Shown here: piece after piece, positions 32,367-40,031 of the stretch
Layout of the letters: the number at the start of each line of letters is the position of its first letter
Numbering within the stretch: position 1 is the stretch's first letter
Origin: DAOVQB01 sp023128935
Lineage (GTDB): Bacteria > Eisenbacteria > RBG-16-71-46 > CAIMUX01 > WJJG01
Direction of reading: 5' to 3'
DNA length: 64,000 nucleotides
Assembly: GCA_030628905.1 (NCBI GenBank)
Contig: DAOVQB010000003.1
Coordinates: 1-64,000 of the forward strand
Made by a program: the position numbers and the translations under genes
Notes under the pieces: generated by a model
What the model saw: only the letters and a program-made list of their open reading frames with translations
What the model was told of the DNA's origin: nothing
Database searches by the model: none

Positions 32367-34187
32367 CTATTGTAGAAGAGACAGCAAGCTGGTATCGATG
32401 TCGCGCTGCATCAGCGGACGAGCTGCTTCTTCCAGCTCCTGGATGCAGGCACGCATCTCCGCGAAGTCTGCGCCTTCCATGACCTCTTCGAGTTCCCGGG
32501 ATTTCTTGTCGATGAGCTGTCTCTCGTCGCGCGTCATCACTCCTACGCTCCTGCGGGCAAGCTCCCGGAGCGTGTCCAGGACAAACCTGCTGCGCTGGCG
32601 TAGCTCAAGATACAGCTCCTCCTGAAATCCGCTTTCCTTTGCTGCGGGCAAGGACTCCAGCATTGCCTCCACAACGGAAGAGGCCAATCCCCGGGCAGGC
32701 CGCACGTCCAGACCAAGGGGCTTTGACCGTGTGGTCTCGTTCGCACTGATCTCAAGGATGCCATCCTCATCCGGCTCGAAGGATACCTCTAGTGCTGGAA
32801 TACCGGCTTTCATCGGCGGGATCTGGGAAAGCTCGATGCGTGCCAGTGGCGCCCACTTCAGCCCCTCATTTCCGAAGAGCTGAACCGCAACCTGGGTCTG
32901 CCTTTCAAGATAGGTGGTATAAATGTCCCGCTTGCCCGCAGGCAGCGCGATACCGCGCTCCAGGATGGCACTCACCGAACCACCGGCGCCTTCAAGACCC
33001 AACCCGCAGGGAAGCGCATCGAGAACCAGGAGATCGGAACCATCGCGGTTCAGGATACGCGCTCGCATGCAAGCCCCAAGAACAGCGGCTTCCTCTGCAT
33101 TGAACCCCTCAGCCACACTTCTCCCGAGGAATCCCGACAGGTGAGTGGAGAGGTCTGCGATGCGCGTCATGCCGCCCGCCAGGACCAGCGTATCGATATC
33201 TCCCTTGAGCATTCCGGCGTCGCTAAGGAGGCGATCGCAAAGCTGCTCGGCCTCGGCCACAAGCGGAGCAAGCCAGGACTTGAGATCCTCTGCCGTGTAT
33301 GTATGACGGACCACTCCAGCCCCACCTGCCAACTGGACGCTGATCTCAGCCTTTCCGCGTTCGGCAAGCACCCGCTTCGCAGACTCCGCGACGCCAAGCA
33401 GGTGACGGGCCACGTGCGCTTCGTGCTGCAGCGTGCCAACCTGATCGCGGATCCGCGACATGAAGTCCCGGGCGATCTGGAGATCGATGAGATCCCCACC
33501 GGCGCTCTTGGTCCCCGCGGTGGCAATGACCTTTACGAGATCAGTCTTCAGCTCGAGGATTGAGGCGCTCAAGTAGCCGGCGCCCCAGCAGCAGACCGCG
33601 ATGCGTCCGCGACCGCCACTGGCCACCCACGCGAGGGCGGTAGCCGTTGGTTCATCAATCAACCGGACCCTCTGAAACCCCGCCATCCGAGCCGCCAGCC
33701 GCATCACCTGACGGTCGAAGGGCGAGAAGCAGACCGGTACAGTGACCACCGCGGAATGCACGGGCCGTTCGAGGGAGATCTCCGCAGTCCGTCGCAGGAA
33801 AGCCAAGTATTGAGCGACGAGTTCGATCGCGGAGCGCATGCGCCCCCCTGCGTTGATCCGCAGCATAGATCCGGACGCGGTCTCAATCTGATGTGGAAAG
33901 AAAGCGCCTCGCTCCCCCAGTTCTTCTAAGCTGGCTGTCAGGAGCGACCTAATCGACAGCACGGTGTGCTCCGGGTGAAGCATCTGGCGATCGCGGGCCT
34001 GGGCACCCGCCAGCACTCCCCCTCCAGCCGAGACTGCCAGCACGGAGGGAATCCGCGCATCTCCTGCAAGGTCGGTAACCAGAGCTGAACCGCTACCACG
34101 CGCGTAGGCGATCCGGCTTGCACTGGTGCCGAAGTCAAAGGCCATGAAACCCTGATCCGTTCTTGATCCTGTTGGTCGCTTAGGCAA
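32367..34187 (-). CDS. Divergent Hsp70 (HscA-like) chaperone
   Basis: 606 residues from a TTG at 34187 with AGGGGGAGGG upstream; an ATG at 34145 (MAFDFGTSASRI) would remove 14 residues. Nucleotide-binding domain: phosphate-1 FDFGTSASRIAYA, connect-1 LIDEPTATALAW, adenosine motif VLAGGMTRIADL and connect-2 NAEEAAVLGACM. Phosphate-2, normally DLGGGTFD, reads CWGAGYLS near residue 200, and the K70-equivalent of DnaK appears as Arg. The substrate-binding domain is present (residues about 375-500), then a helical lid. Gene order hscB-hscA suggests an Fe-S cluster or other specialised chaperone pair, but no iscU or iscS is near. Confidence 0.85.
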   Translation of the reverse strand: MPKRPTGSRTDQGFMAFDFGTSASRIAYARGSGSALVTDLAGDARIPSVLAVSAGGGVLAGAQARDRQMLHPEHTVLSIRSLLTASLEELGERGAFFPHQIETASGSMLRINAGGRMRSAIELVAQYLAFLRRTAEISLERPVHSAVVTVPVCFSPFDRQVMRLAARMAGFQRVRLIDEPTATALAWVASGGRGRIAVCCWGAGYLSASILELKTDLVKVIATAGTKSAGGDLIDLQIARDFMSRIRDQVGTLQHEAHVARHLLGVAESAKRVLAERGKAEISVQLAGGAGVVRHTYTAEDLKSWLAPLVAEAEQLCDRLLSDAGMLKGDIDTLVLAGGMTRIADLSTHLSGFLGRSVAEGFNAEEAAVLGACMRARILNRDGSDLLVLDALPCGLGLEGAGGSVSAILERGIALPAGKRDIYTTYLERQTQVAVQLFGNEGLKWAPLARIELSQIPPMKAGIPALEVSFEPDEDGILEISANETTRSKPLGLDVRPARGLASSVVEAMLESLPAAKESGFQEELYLELRQRSRFVLDTLRELARRSVGVMTRDERQLIDKKSRELEEVMEGADFAEMRACIQELEEAARPLMQRDIDTSLLSLLQ

Positions 34188-34225
34188 TGGCCCTCCCCCT
34201 TGCCGGCTTAATCTATTGTCCGCTC

Positions 34226-34918
34226 CTATTTGACCGATCCGGCCTCTGAGACTTCCTGCCAGTCTCTGCCAGTGTGCATCCTGGTCGTCAAGGCATCCAG
34301 GTACTCCCGCTCACCTAACCAGCGGATGGCCTGCTCATACCAGCCATCGGAGACCTGCGGCCACGCCATCGGGGCGTTGCCCACGGCGTTATCCCATTCC
34401 ACGACCAGGCCCGCGCGGACTGATTCGGAATGCTCCTGCGCCTTTTCCACCTGCACCTGAAGCGAAGCCAGGTGATCCTGATGCGCCTCCCAGGTTTCCC
34501 GATCCGCACTGCTGCGCGCCTTTTCCACTGTGCGCAGGACCCGGTCGACAATCTGCGCAGACTCCTGAAGACCATCCGGCACCGTGCGCGTCAGCTCTCG
34601 AGAATGCCCGGTGGCGGCCAGAACGTAGCGCAGTCGCCCAATCGGATCCCGCAGTTCCCGGTAGGCATCATTGAGCGTTCTCATCGCGCGACGGGCCGCG
34701 GTCAGGACGCGCTCATCCATATGGGCCCAGAACAGATCGGGATGGCACTTCTGAGCCAGCTGTTCATAACTCCGCTGCAGCTCCGCAGCATCCCAGTTGA
34801 GGCGCGGGGCCAACCCCAGCACTTCAAATGCACCGAGGAACTCGGTCGGTTGTGGCATGCCGCAGCGGGCGCAAAGCAACGCTTCATCCAATGCGCTCTG
34901 GCAATTCCAGCATTTCAT
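34226..34918 (-). CDS. HscB-like J-domain co-chaperone with N-terminal zinc finger
   Basis: 230 residues from the ATG at 34918 (an upstream start at 34972 adds 18 unlikely residues). The protein opens MKCWNCQSALDEALLCARCG, a CxxC...CxxC zinc finger as in eukaryotic HSC20. The J-domain follows: FEVLGLAPRLNWDAAELQRS, then LAQKCHPDLFWAH with an intact HPD tripeptide, and AMRTLNDAYRELRDPIGRLR. The C-terminal helical region is longer than in E. coli HscB (171 residues). It should stimulate the adjacent Hsp70, 38 bp downstream. It is the first gene of the operon and has its own promoter at 35030-35059. Confidence 0.88.
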   Translation of the reverse strand: MKCWNCQSALDEALLCARCGMPQPTEFLGAFEVLGLAPRLNWDAAELQRSYEQLAQKCHPDLFWAHMDERVLTAARRAMRTLNDAYRELRDPIGRLRYVLAATGHSRELTRTVPDGLQESAQIVDRVLRTVEKARSSADRETWEAHQDHLASLQVQVEKAQEHSESVRAGLVVEWDNAVGNAPMAWPQVSDGWYEQAIRWLGEREYLDALTTRMHTGRDWQEVSEAGSVK

Positions 34919-35029
34919 AGTCAGAGACACCCTTCCCAGAAATCCATCTCTACCCCACCCGATAGCCACCAATCTCCACTACCCCGCAGGCTGGAGATGG
35001 CCGGGGTTCCACCAAACGGCAATTCGGCT

Positions 35030-35059
35030 ATGCTAGGGTGCGCAGTATGAGGCTGTCAA
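35030..35059 (-). promoter_or_regulatory. Promoter of the hscB-hscA-DHH-folE operon
   Basis: On the minus strand: TTGACA, 18-bp spacer, TAGCAT. Predicted start near 35023, about 105 nt before hscB. Confidence 0.55.
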
Positions 35060-35200
35060 TGCCGCGTGTGGAGTGTAGCCCATGATGCGAGAGATCTATC
35101 GCGCCCGTGCCGATATCGATGAGGGACCAGTATCAGTTTGGGAGGCGGCAGGTCGGAGCGGGCGCACTCGTTCCATGCGGGCAAGACTGGAGTGGAAGGT

Positions 35201-35788
35201 ATGGCAGATGAGAGCCCCCTGCATCCCGGAGGCGGCATAGTCCTCTCTATGCCCCGCCCTGTCCCTAACTGGAGCGGGCAGATTCTGGAATATCTCTTCC
35301 TCTTGGGAGCCACCCTCTGGCTCGGGGTTCATGGATCCACCGCGCTTCTGACCATCCCCCTGCTCGCCAAGTCGGCGGCCCCATCGTTCGAGGTGGCCAG
35401 GCTCATGATCTGGCTTCTCGAGGTGACGCTCTACGCAGCCACGATCGCTTCGGTCCTCCTGCTTCTGAGCACCCTCGGAATGCACGCGTTGGGTCTCCGG
35501 CCACCTCGCACGATCCTCCTGCAATTAGTGTTCATCTTGCTGATGACCTTGGCCGCGATCGGCCCACAGCTCTGGATCGTTCCCAAGCTGTCGTCGCTCC
35601 TGCGTATGGCGGCGCTATCACTGGAAGGTCCTGGACTTGAGGCCAGGAATGTTCTCGCGCAAGCCACGGCAGGCGTGGGCGCCATGGGGCTGCTGCATGT
35701 TTTCTCGGGCGCGGTGCTTCTCAGTCTGGCCGTCCGCCGGGCCTACTGCTATCCCCACGATGCGAAGCCAGTTCGGGACATTCATTAG
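35201..35788 (+). CDS. DUF4149-type integral membrane protein
   Basis: 195 residues from the ATG at 35201; starts at 35138 (TTG) and 35249 (ATG) are possible. Four hydrophobic segments: EYLFLLGATLWLGVHGSTAL, LEVTLYAATIASVLLLLSTL, LLQLVFILLMTLAAIGPQL and GAMGLLHVFSGAVLLSLAV. The first contains the W-x-G-x-x pattern and the loop after it (IPLLAKSAAPSFEVARLM) that typify DUF4149/TMEM205-like proteins. The inner membrane function is unknown. It is divergent from hscB and convergent with miaB; the two stop codons are built into one palindrome. Confidence 0.75.
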   Translation: MADESPLHPGGGIVLSMPRPVPNWSGQILEYLFLLGATLWLGVHGSTALLTIPLLAKSAAPSFEVARLMIWLLEVTLYAATIASVLLLLSTLGMHALGLRPPRTILLQLVFILLMTLAAIGPQLWIVPKLSSLLRMAALSLEGPGLEARNVLAQATAGVGAMGLLHVFSGAVLLSLAVRRAYCYPHDAKPVRDIH

Positions 35789-35806
35789 GGGCTCGCGCAA
35801 GCCCTA
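35786..35806. repeat. Gene-end palindrome containing two stop codons
   Basis: TAGGGGCTCGCGCAAGCCCTA: the first TAG ends the DUF4149 gene on plus, and the final CTA is the TAG of miaB on minus. The stem is GGGCT/AGCCC with loop CGCGCA, extended by the stop codons themselves. Confidence 0.75.
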
Positions 35807-37147
35807 GGGGCACTGCCGCTGTTGGCCCTTGAGCGTGTGGGATGTGGCCGCTGTGATCTCGACACTCACAATCTGGCCCACACTGAGCTTGCGTCCTGGA
35901 AGTGGCTGAAAAACGGTGTTCTTGAAATCATCTCCCCTGCCGAAGAGCAACCCCCCGGAACCCTTGGCCGGTCCCTCCACGAGCACCTCCAATGTGGAGC
36001 CCACGCAGGCGGAGAAGCGCTGGAGTGAATGGCTTTCTTGGAGGGCGATGACCTCCTCCAACCGCCGCCGCTTCTCATGAGCAGGCACGTCGTCATCGAG
36101 GAATCGCGCGGCGTACGTGCGCTCCCGGGCAGAGTATGCAAACATAAAGGCGCTGTCGAAGCGCACGGTCTCCATGACACCGATCGTCTGGCGGAAGTCC
36201 TCTTGGGTTTCACCTGGGAAACCTACCATCAGGTCGGTCGTGATCCCCACGCCAGGCAAGGTTACCCGGGCATGCTCGATGAGTTCAATATACTGCTCTC
36301 GCGTGTAGCCACGCCGCATCATGTCCAGAATCCGGTTGGATCCGGATTGCAGCGGCAGGTGGATGTGGCGTGTCGCCACCGGACAATGACGAAGGGCCTC
36401 CAGGAGGCGTGGGGTGAAATCGGCGGGATGCGGTGAGAGAAACCGGAGCTTCCCTAGGCCGCCCAGTTCTCCAAGGTGCTCGATGAGCCATGCGAAGTCG
36501 CGATCTCCATCGCGGTATGAGGTCACGCTCTGTCCCAGCAGCGTCACCGCGGTAAACCCCTCTGAGATCACCTTCTCAATGTCACGCCGGATGCTCTCGA
36601 CTGGCAAGCTCCGCTCACGACCGCGCGCGAGTGGGACGGCGCAGTAGGTGCATGCCCGATCGCAGCCCCGCATGATACTGACCCAGGCATTCGCCCCCTT
36701 GCGCCTGATCACGGGAAGCCCATCGTAGGTTTCCGATCGGTCGCGGCGCAGTGCGCATTTCCCATCCACGCCACTGCGCTCCAGCAAGGCAGGTAGGCTG
36801 CGATAGGCATCGGGACCTGCAAAGAGATCCACCTCAGGCAATCGATCGCGCAGATCCGGGCCAAGATGCTGCGCAAGACAACCGACCAGGGCGATACGCA
36901 GCCCCGGTCTGGCGGCCTTTAGGGATCCCAGACTGCGCACGTGCCCAATCGCCCGCTCGGCCGCCCGCTGGCGCACGGTGCAGGTGTTGATCACGATGAG
37001 ATCCGCATCCTGCACACTCTGCGCGCGCACCCAACCCTTCTTCTCCAAGATGCCGGAGATGAGTTCGGAGTCAGCCAGGTTCATCTGGCAGCCATATGTC
37101 TCGATGCAATAGGTTCCCATCTGCTTTGAGTGCACTCCAACAGTCAA
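35804..37147 (-). CDS. miaB: tRNA-2-methylthio-N6-dimethylallyladenosine synthase
   Basis: 447 residues from a TTG at 37147 with AGGAGG 6 bp upstream; the frame is open to 37216. UPF0004 domain: TYCIETYGCQMNLADSE, LIVINTCTVRQRAAERAIG and ALVGCLAQHLG supply the three auxiliary-cluster cysteines. Radical SAM motif is GCDRACTYCAVPLARGRERS. The TRAM domain sits at the end (STLEVLVEGPAKGSGGLLFG). It methylthiolates A37 of i6A tRNAs. It lies 109 bp downstream of mtaB in the same direction; the two paralogues may be co-transcribed. Confidence 0.95.
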   Translation of the reverse strand: MTVGVHSKQMGTYCIETYGCQMNLADSELISGILEKKGWVRAQSVQDADLIVINTCTVRQRAAERAIGHVRSLGSLKAARPGLRIALVGCLAQHLGPDLRDRLPEVDLFAGPDAYRSLPALLERSGVDGKCALRRDRSETYDGLPVIRRKGANAWVSIMRGCDRACTYCAVPLARGRERSLPVESIRRDIEKVISEGFTAVTLLGQSVTSYRDGDRDFAWLIEHLGELGGLGKLRFLSPHPADFTPRLLEALRHCPVATRHIHLPLQSGSNRILDMMRRGYTREQYIELIEHARVTLPGVGITTDLMVGFPGETQEDFRQTIGVMETVRFDSAFMFAYSARERTYAARFLDDDVPAHEKRRRLEEVIALQESHSLQRFSACVGSTLEVLVEGPAKGSGGLLFGRGDDFKNTVFQPLPGRKLSVGQIVSVEITAATSHTLKGQQRQCP

Positions 37148-37256
37148 ACCCCGCCTCCTGCTGAGGGTCCTGTACAAACCCGATCTAACGGGCATCTCGA
37201 TTCTCTGGCCATGCATCTGCGCCAGGCGTCCGTCCTAGCCCGGTGTGAGATGCGCC

Positions 37257-38666
37257 TTACAGCCCCGGGTGCGACATGCCTTGACCCTGGAATGGGACCC
37301 CGTCCTTGAGCAAGCTGCAGCGCTGCCATCCCGACTCCCCCGGCAACCCCGCGACGACTTCCACCCACTCGCCCCGTGAAAGCCCCCGACCTTGCCCCTC
37401 CATCCGCACATAGACACCGCTTAGCCCCTCAAATCGCTCTCCCTCAACACGCTCAATCACGAGGAAACAGCGCCTGCCCGCCAGGTGCCGCTGGAACCGG
37501 AGGCGAAGACGGCGGTCCAGTTCGCGCACCATCTGCACGCGCTGCTTGCGCAGAGCGGGCGGCACGGCGGAGTTCAGCGACTCCGCTGGTGTTCCCGGCC
37601 GCTCGGAATAGCCGAAGGCGTGGATGTAGGTTGTCGGGAGCCGCTCCAAGAGCTGCAGTGTCCGCGAGAAGGCAGCCTCCGTTTCTCCCGGAAAGCCTAC
37701 CAAGATGTCAACCCCCAGGCCGAAGAGGGGCATGCGCTTGGCGATGCTGGCCACCAGCATCTCAATGAAGGAGACATCGTAGGGCCGGCCCATGCGGCGA
37801 AGTATCTCATCATCGCCTGATTGTATGGCGATGTGAAAATGCCGGGCGACCTTAGACGAATCCGCGATCGCATCCAGCAAGCCTTCCGTAATGGTCATCG
37901 GCTCTAGCGAACTCAGACGAATCCGCTGGAGCGACTCGATTTTCTCCAGCTCACGCAGGAGCCCGTCCAGTTGACCCTCCGGAATGGTGCTGTAGCCCTG
38001 CTCGAAGCCAGCGCCGTAGAGCCCGAGGTTGATCCCGGTGAGGACGATCTCGTGCATACCTGCCTCTGCCAGGCGCCGGGCCTCGCGGAGCACCTCCCCG
38101 GGATCACGGGACCGTGGATCGCCCCTCAGGTGAGGAACAATGCAGAAGCTGCATCGGAAGGGGCACCCGTCCTGGATCTTGAGCGTCGGCCGGCTGCGCC
38201 GCGCCGGGATGGGTCCGGAGCGAGAGATAAATCGCTCCACGGTCGCATCGGCCTCCCAGCTGATGAGTGCGGCGCCGGACCTCGAACTCTCCGCGCGCTC
38301 CTTCGCAAGCCCCTCGCCAGAGAGCACCCGCTTCAGAATGTGAGGCAGGTTCGTCTTGGCCCGGTTTCCCAATACCAAATCCACTCCTTCCAAGCGGGCC
38401 AGCCCGGCCGGATCGGCTTGGGCAGCACACCCGGTCACGATCAGGAATCCCCCTTGCTTGATGCGCCCTGCCTTGCGGATCTCCTTCCGCGACTTCGCCT
38501 GCGCCGACGCGGTTACGGCACAGCTGTTGACGAGCACCAGATCAGCTGGCCCGGGGAAGCCAACTTCCTCACCGCCCATCCCAAGCAGAACAGAACGCAG
38601 GGCATCGAACTCATCCTGGTTGGTACGACACCCTAGAACCGCGATTGCGAACTGGAAGCGATCCAT
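37257..38666 (-). CDS. mtaB: tRNA t6A methylthiotransferase
   Basis: 469 residues. Begins FAIAVLGCRTNQDEFDALR, with the LGC-x-x-N-x-x-E/D pattern of MtaB. LVLVNSCAVTASAQAKSRKE and LIVTGCAAQADP give the other auxiliary-cluster cysteines. Radical SAM motif is DGCPFRCSFCIVPHLRGDPR. HIAIQSGDDEILRRMGRPYD and DILVGFPGETEAAFSRTLQL follow, then a C-terminal TRAM-like domain. It converts t6A37 to ms2t6A37. SD GGGGAGG precedes the ATG. Four 16-bp repeats lie 27 bp upstream, in the expected leader or promoter. Confidence 0.92.
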   Translation of the reverse strand: MDRFQFAIAVLGCRTNQDEFDALRSVLLGMGGEEVGFPGPADLVLVNSCAVTASAQAKSRKEIRKAGRIKQGGFLIVTGCAAQADPAGLARLEGVDLVLGNRAKTNLPHILKRVLSGEGLAKERAESSRSGAALISWEADATVERFISRSGPIPARRSRPTLKIQDGCPFRCSFCIVPHLRGDPRSRDPGEVLREARRLAEAGMHEIVLTGINLGLYGAGFEQGYSTIPEGQLDGLLRELEKIESLQRIRLSSLEPMTITEGLLDAIADSSKVARHFHIAIQSGDDEILRRMGRPYDVSFIEMLVASIAKRMPLFGLGVDILVGFPGETEAAFSRTLQLLERLPTTYIHAFGYSERPGTPAESLNSAVPPALRKQRVQMVRELDRRLRLRFQRHLAGRRCFLVIERVEGERFEGLSGVYVRMEGQGRGLSRGEWVEVVAGLPGESGWQRCSLLKDGVPFQGQGMSHPGL

Positions 38667-38692
38667 AACCTCCCCGTGGTCATGACACGCGC

Positions 38693-38756
38693 GGGCTCTC
38701 CTCCCGCTGGGCTTTCCTCCCGCCGGGCTCTCCTCCCGCCGGGCTCTCCTCCCGCA
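38693..38756. repeat. Four tandem 16-bp repeats upstream of mtaB
   Basis: GGGCTCTCCTCCCGCT, then GGGCTTTCCTCCCGCC, GGGCTCTCCTCCCGCC and GGGCTCTCCTCCCGCA, contiguous. Read on minus, each unit carries GGGAGGAGAGCC, an SD-like purine run, so the mtaB leader would contain four anti-anti-SD-like sites ahead of the true SD. It could equally be a protein-binding array or a slippage product. Confidence 0.9.
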
Positions 38757-38955
38757 TGTGTTCTTTACATCCCACTCAGTATAAGGTGCAAGAACCTCGC
38801 ACTCCCAGCGTGTTCAGCTGGACAACGGCCCAACAGGCGTGCTAATTGGAAGCATTAGCCAATCACGAAGAGCCGCTTTCCCAGGATCGAGGGTTGACGC
38901 ACGCATCCAGCGTGAATCGACGGGAGAGGCTTCTTGTGGCCAGGAGGATTCACCA

Positions 38956-39837
38956 ATGCAGCTGGAGACCTTGAAAGTTTTTTGTGACGTGGTCGAGACC
39001 AAGAGCTTCTCGAAGGCCGCGGTGCTCAACTTCATCTCCCAATCCGCCGTCAGTCAGCAGATGCGTAGCCTTGAGGAGCGCTACGATCACAAATTAATCG
39101 AGCGGGGCAAGCGCAACCTATCCCCGACGCTGGCCGGGCAGAGCCTCTATGAAGTGGCCAAGGATGTCTTGCTGCACCTAGAGACCTTGGAGCAGCGCCT
39201 CCGGCGGCTTTCGAAGAGCGTGACGGGTGAGGTAAGGGTGGCCACAATCTACAGCGTGGGCATACACGAGCTTCAACCGTACATTACGGAATTCATCCGC
39301 CGCTACCCGGGCGCCCGGGCACGATTGGAATACAGCCGCGCCAACAGGATCTATGAGGCCGTTGTGACAAACGCGGCCGACGTGGGCATCGTAGCATATC
39401 CGGCTCGCCGCTCTGGACTCGAGATCTTGCCTTTCAAGAAGGATGAGCTGGTGCTTGTATGCCACACTACTCACCCTCTTGCCCGCTCCAAGAGGGTGGA
39501 GATCACGAAACTCCAGGGCCAACCATTCGTGGGTTTCGAGCGGGATATCCCAACGCGGCGGGCTATCGATCGAATTCTGAGGAACCACCGGATCAAGGTT
39601 AGCATGGTGATGGAGTTCGACAATATCGAGACGATCAAACGCGCTGTTGAGATAAATGCTGGCATATCCATCCTTCCCCGGATGACCATCGACCACGAGG
39701 TCAGTCTCGGCACCCTTGTCGCCGTGCGCTTCTCCAGGCAATCCTACATGCGTCCGCTGGGAATCTTGGTCAAGCGCGGGCGGGAAATTCCGACTGTCAT
39801 GCAGCGCTTCCTCGATCTGCTTCTCGATGAGGGCTGA
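38956..39837 (+). CDS. LysR-family transcriptional regulator
   Basis: 293 residues from the ATG at 38956, which has AGGAGG 8 bp upstream. Winged-helix domain: METLKVFCDVVETKSFSKAA-like N-terminus with VLNFISQSAVSQQMRSLEER as recognition helix. The effector domain is from about residue 90 (GEVRVATIYSVGIHELQPYI, ADVGIVAYPARRSGLEILPF, AVEINAGISILPRMTIDHEV), the last segment being typical of the CysL/CbbR-like group. The divergent neighbour is mtaB and the next gene on plus is nrdJ, 195 bp away. The target is unknown; LysR proteins often control a neighbouring gene. Confidence 0.94.
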   Translation: MQLETLKVFCDVVETKSFSKAAVLNFISQSAVSQQMRSLEERYDHKLIERGKRNLSPTLAGQSLYEVAKDVLLHLETLEQRLRRLSKSVTGEVRVATIYSVGIHELQPYITEFIRRYPGARARLEYSRANRIYEAVVTNAADVGIVAYPARRSGLEILPFKKDELVLVCHTTHPLARSKRVEITKLQGQPFVGFERDIPTRRAIDRILRNHRIKVSMVMEFDNIETIKRAVEINAGISILPRMTIDHEVSLGTLVAVRFSRQSYMRPLGILVKRGREIPTVMQRFLDLLLDEG

Positions 39838-39940
39838 TCGAGAGGGAGCGCGACGGCTTGTGATACTGGTAGGCCGCTTCTCCAGACAAACTCCAATCCT
39901 CTAGAACGCAGGGAGTTAGATGCCGCCTTACTTTTTCGGT

Positions 39941-39969
39941 TTGACCGACCCAACCCATAGTACTAGGTT
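39941..39969 (+). promoter_or_regulatory. Promoter of nrdJ
   Basis: TTGACC, 17-bp spacer, TAGGTT. Predicted start near 39976, about 55 nt before the ATG at 40032. The spacer and -10 also contain the palindrome TAGTACTA (39958-39965). Confidence 0.6.
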
Positions 39970-39977
39970 GCACTCCC

Positions 39978-39997
39978 GACCCCAACATATTGGGGTC
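39978..39997 (+). promoter_or_regulatory. Operator-like palindrome at the nrdJ transcription start
   Basis: GACCCCAA-CATA-TTGGGGTC, 8-bp perfect arms, begins at the predicted +1 of the nrdJ promoter. Its layout (GC-rich edges, AT-rich centre, 16-20 bp) resembles an NrdR-type box, but it does not match the standard NrdR consensus closely and a clear second box at the usual distance of about 31 bp is absent. Confidence 0.45.
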
Positions 39998-40031
39998 TAG
40001 GGGGGGGACGAGTGTTCACTGGGAGGATTTC

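Noticed and set aside
38693..38756. Possible CRISPR array
   Set aside because: Repeats are 16 bp and contiguous with no spacers, and no cas genes are present.
39837..40031. Cobalamin riboswitch before the B12-dependent RNR
   Set aside because: Leader is about 55 nt from the predicted start, too short, and no B12-box-like sequence was seen.
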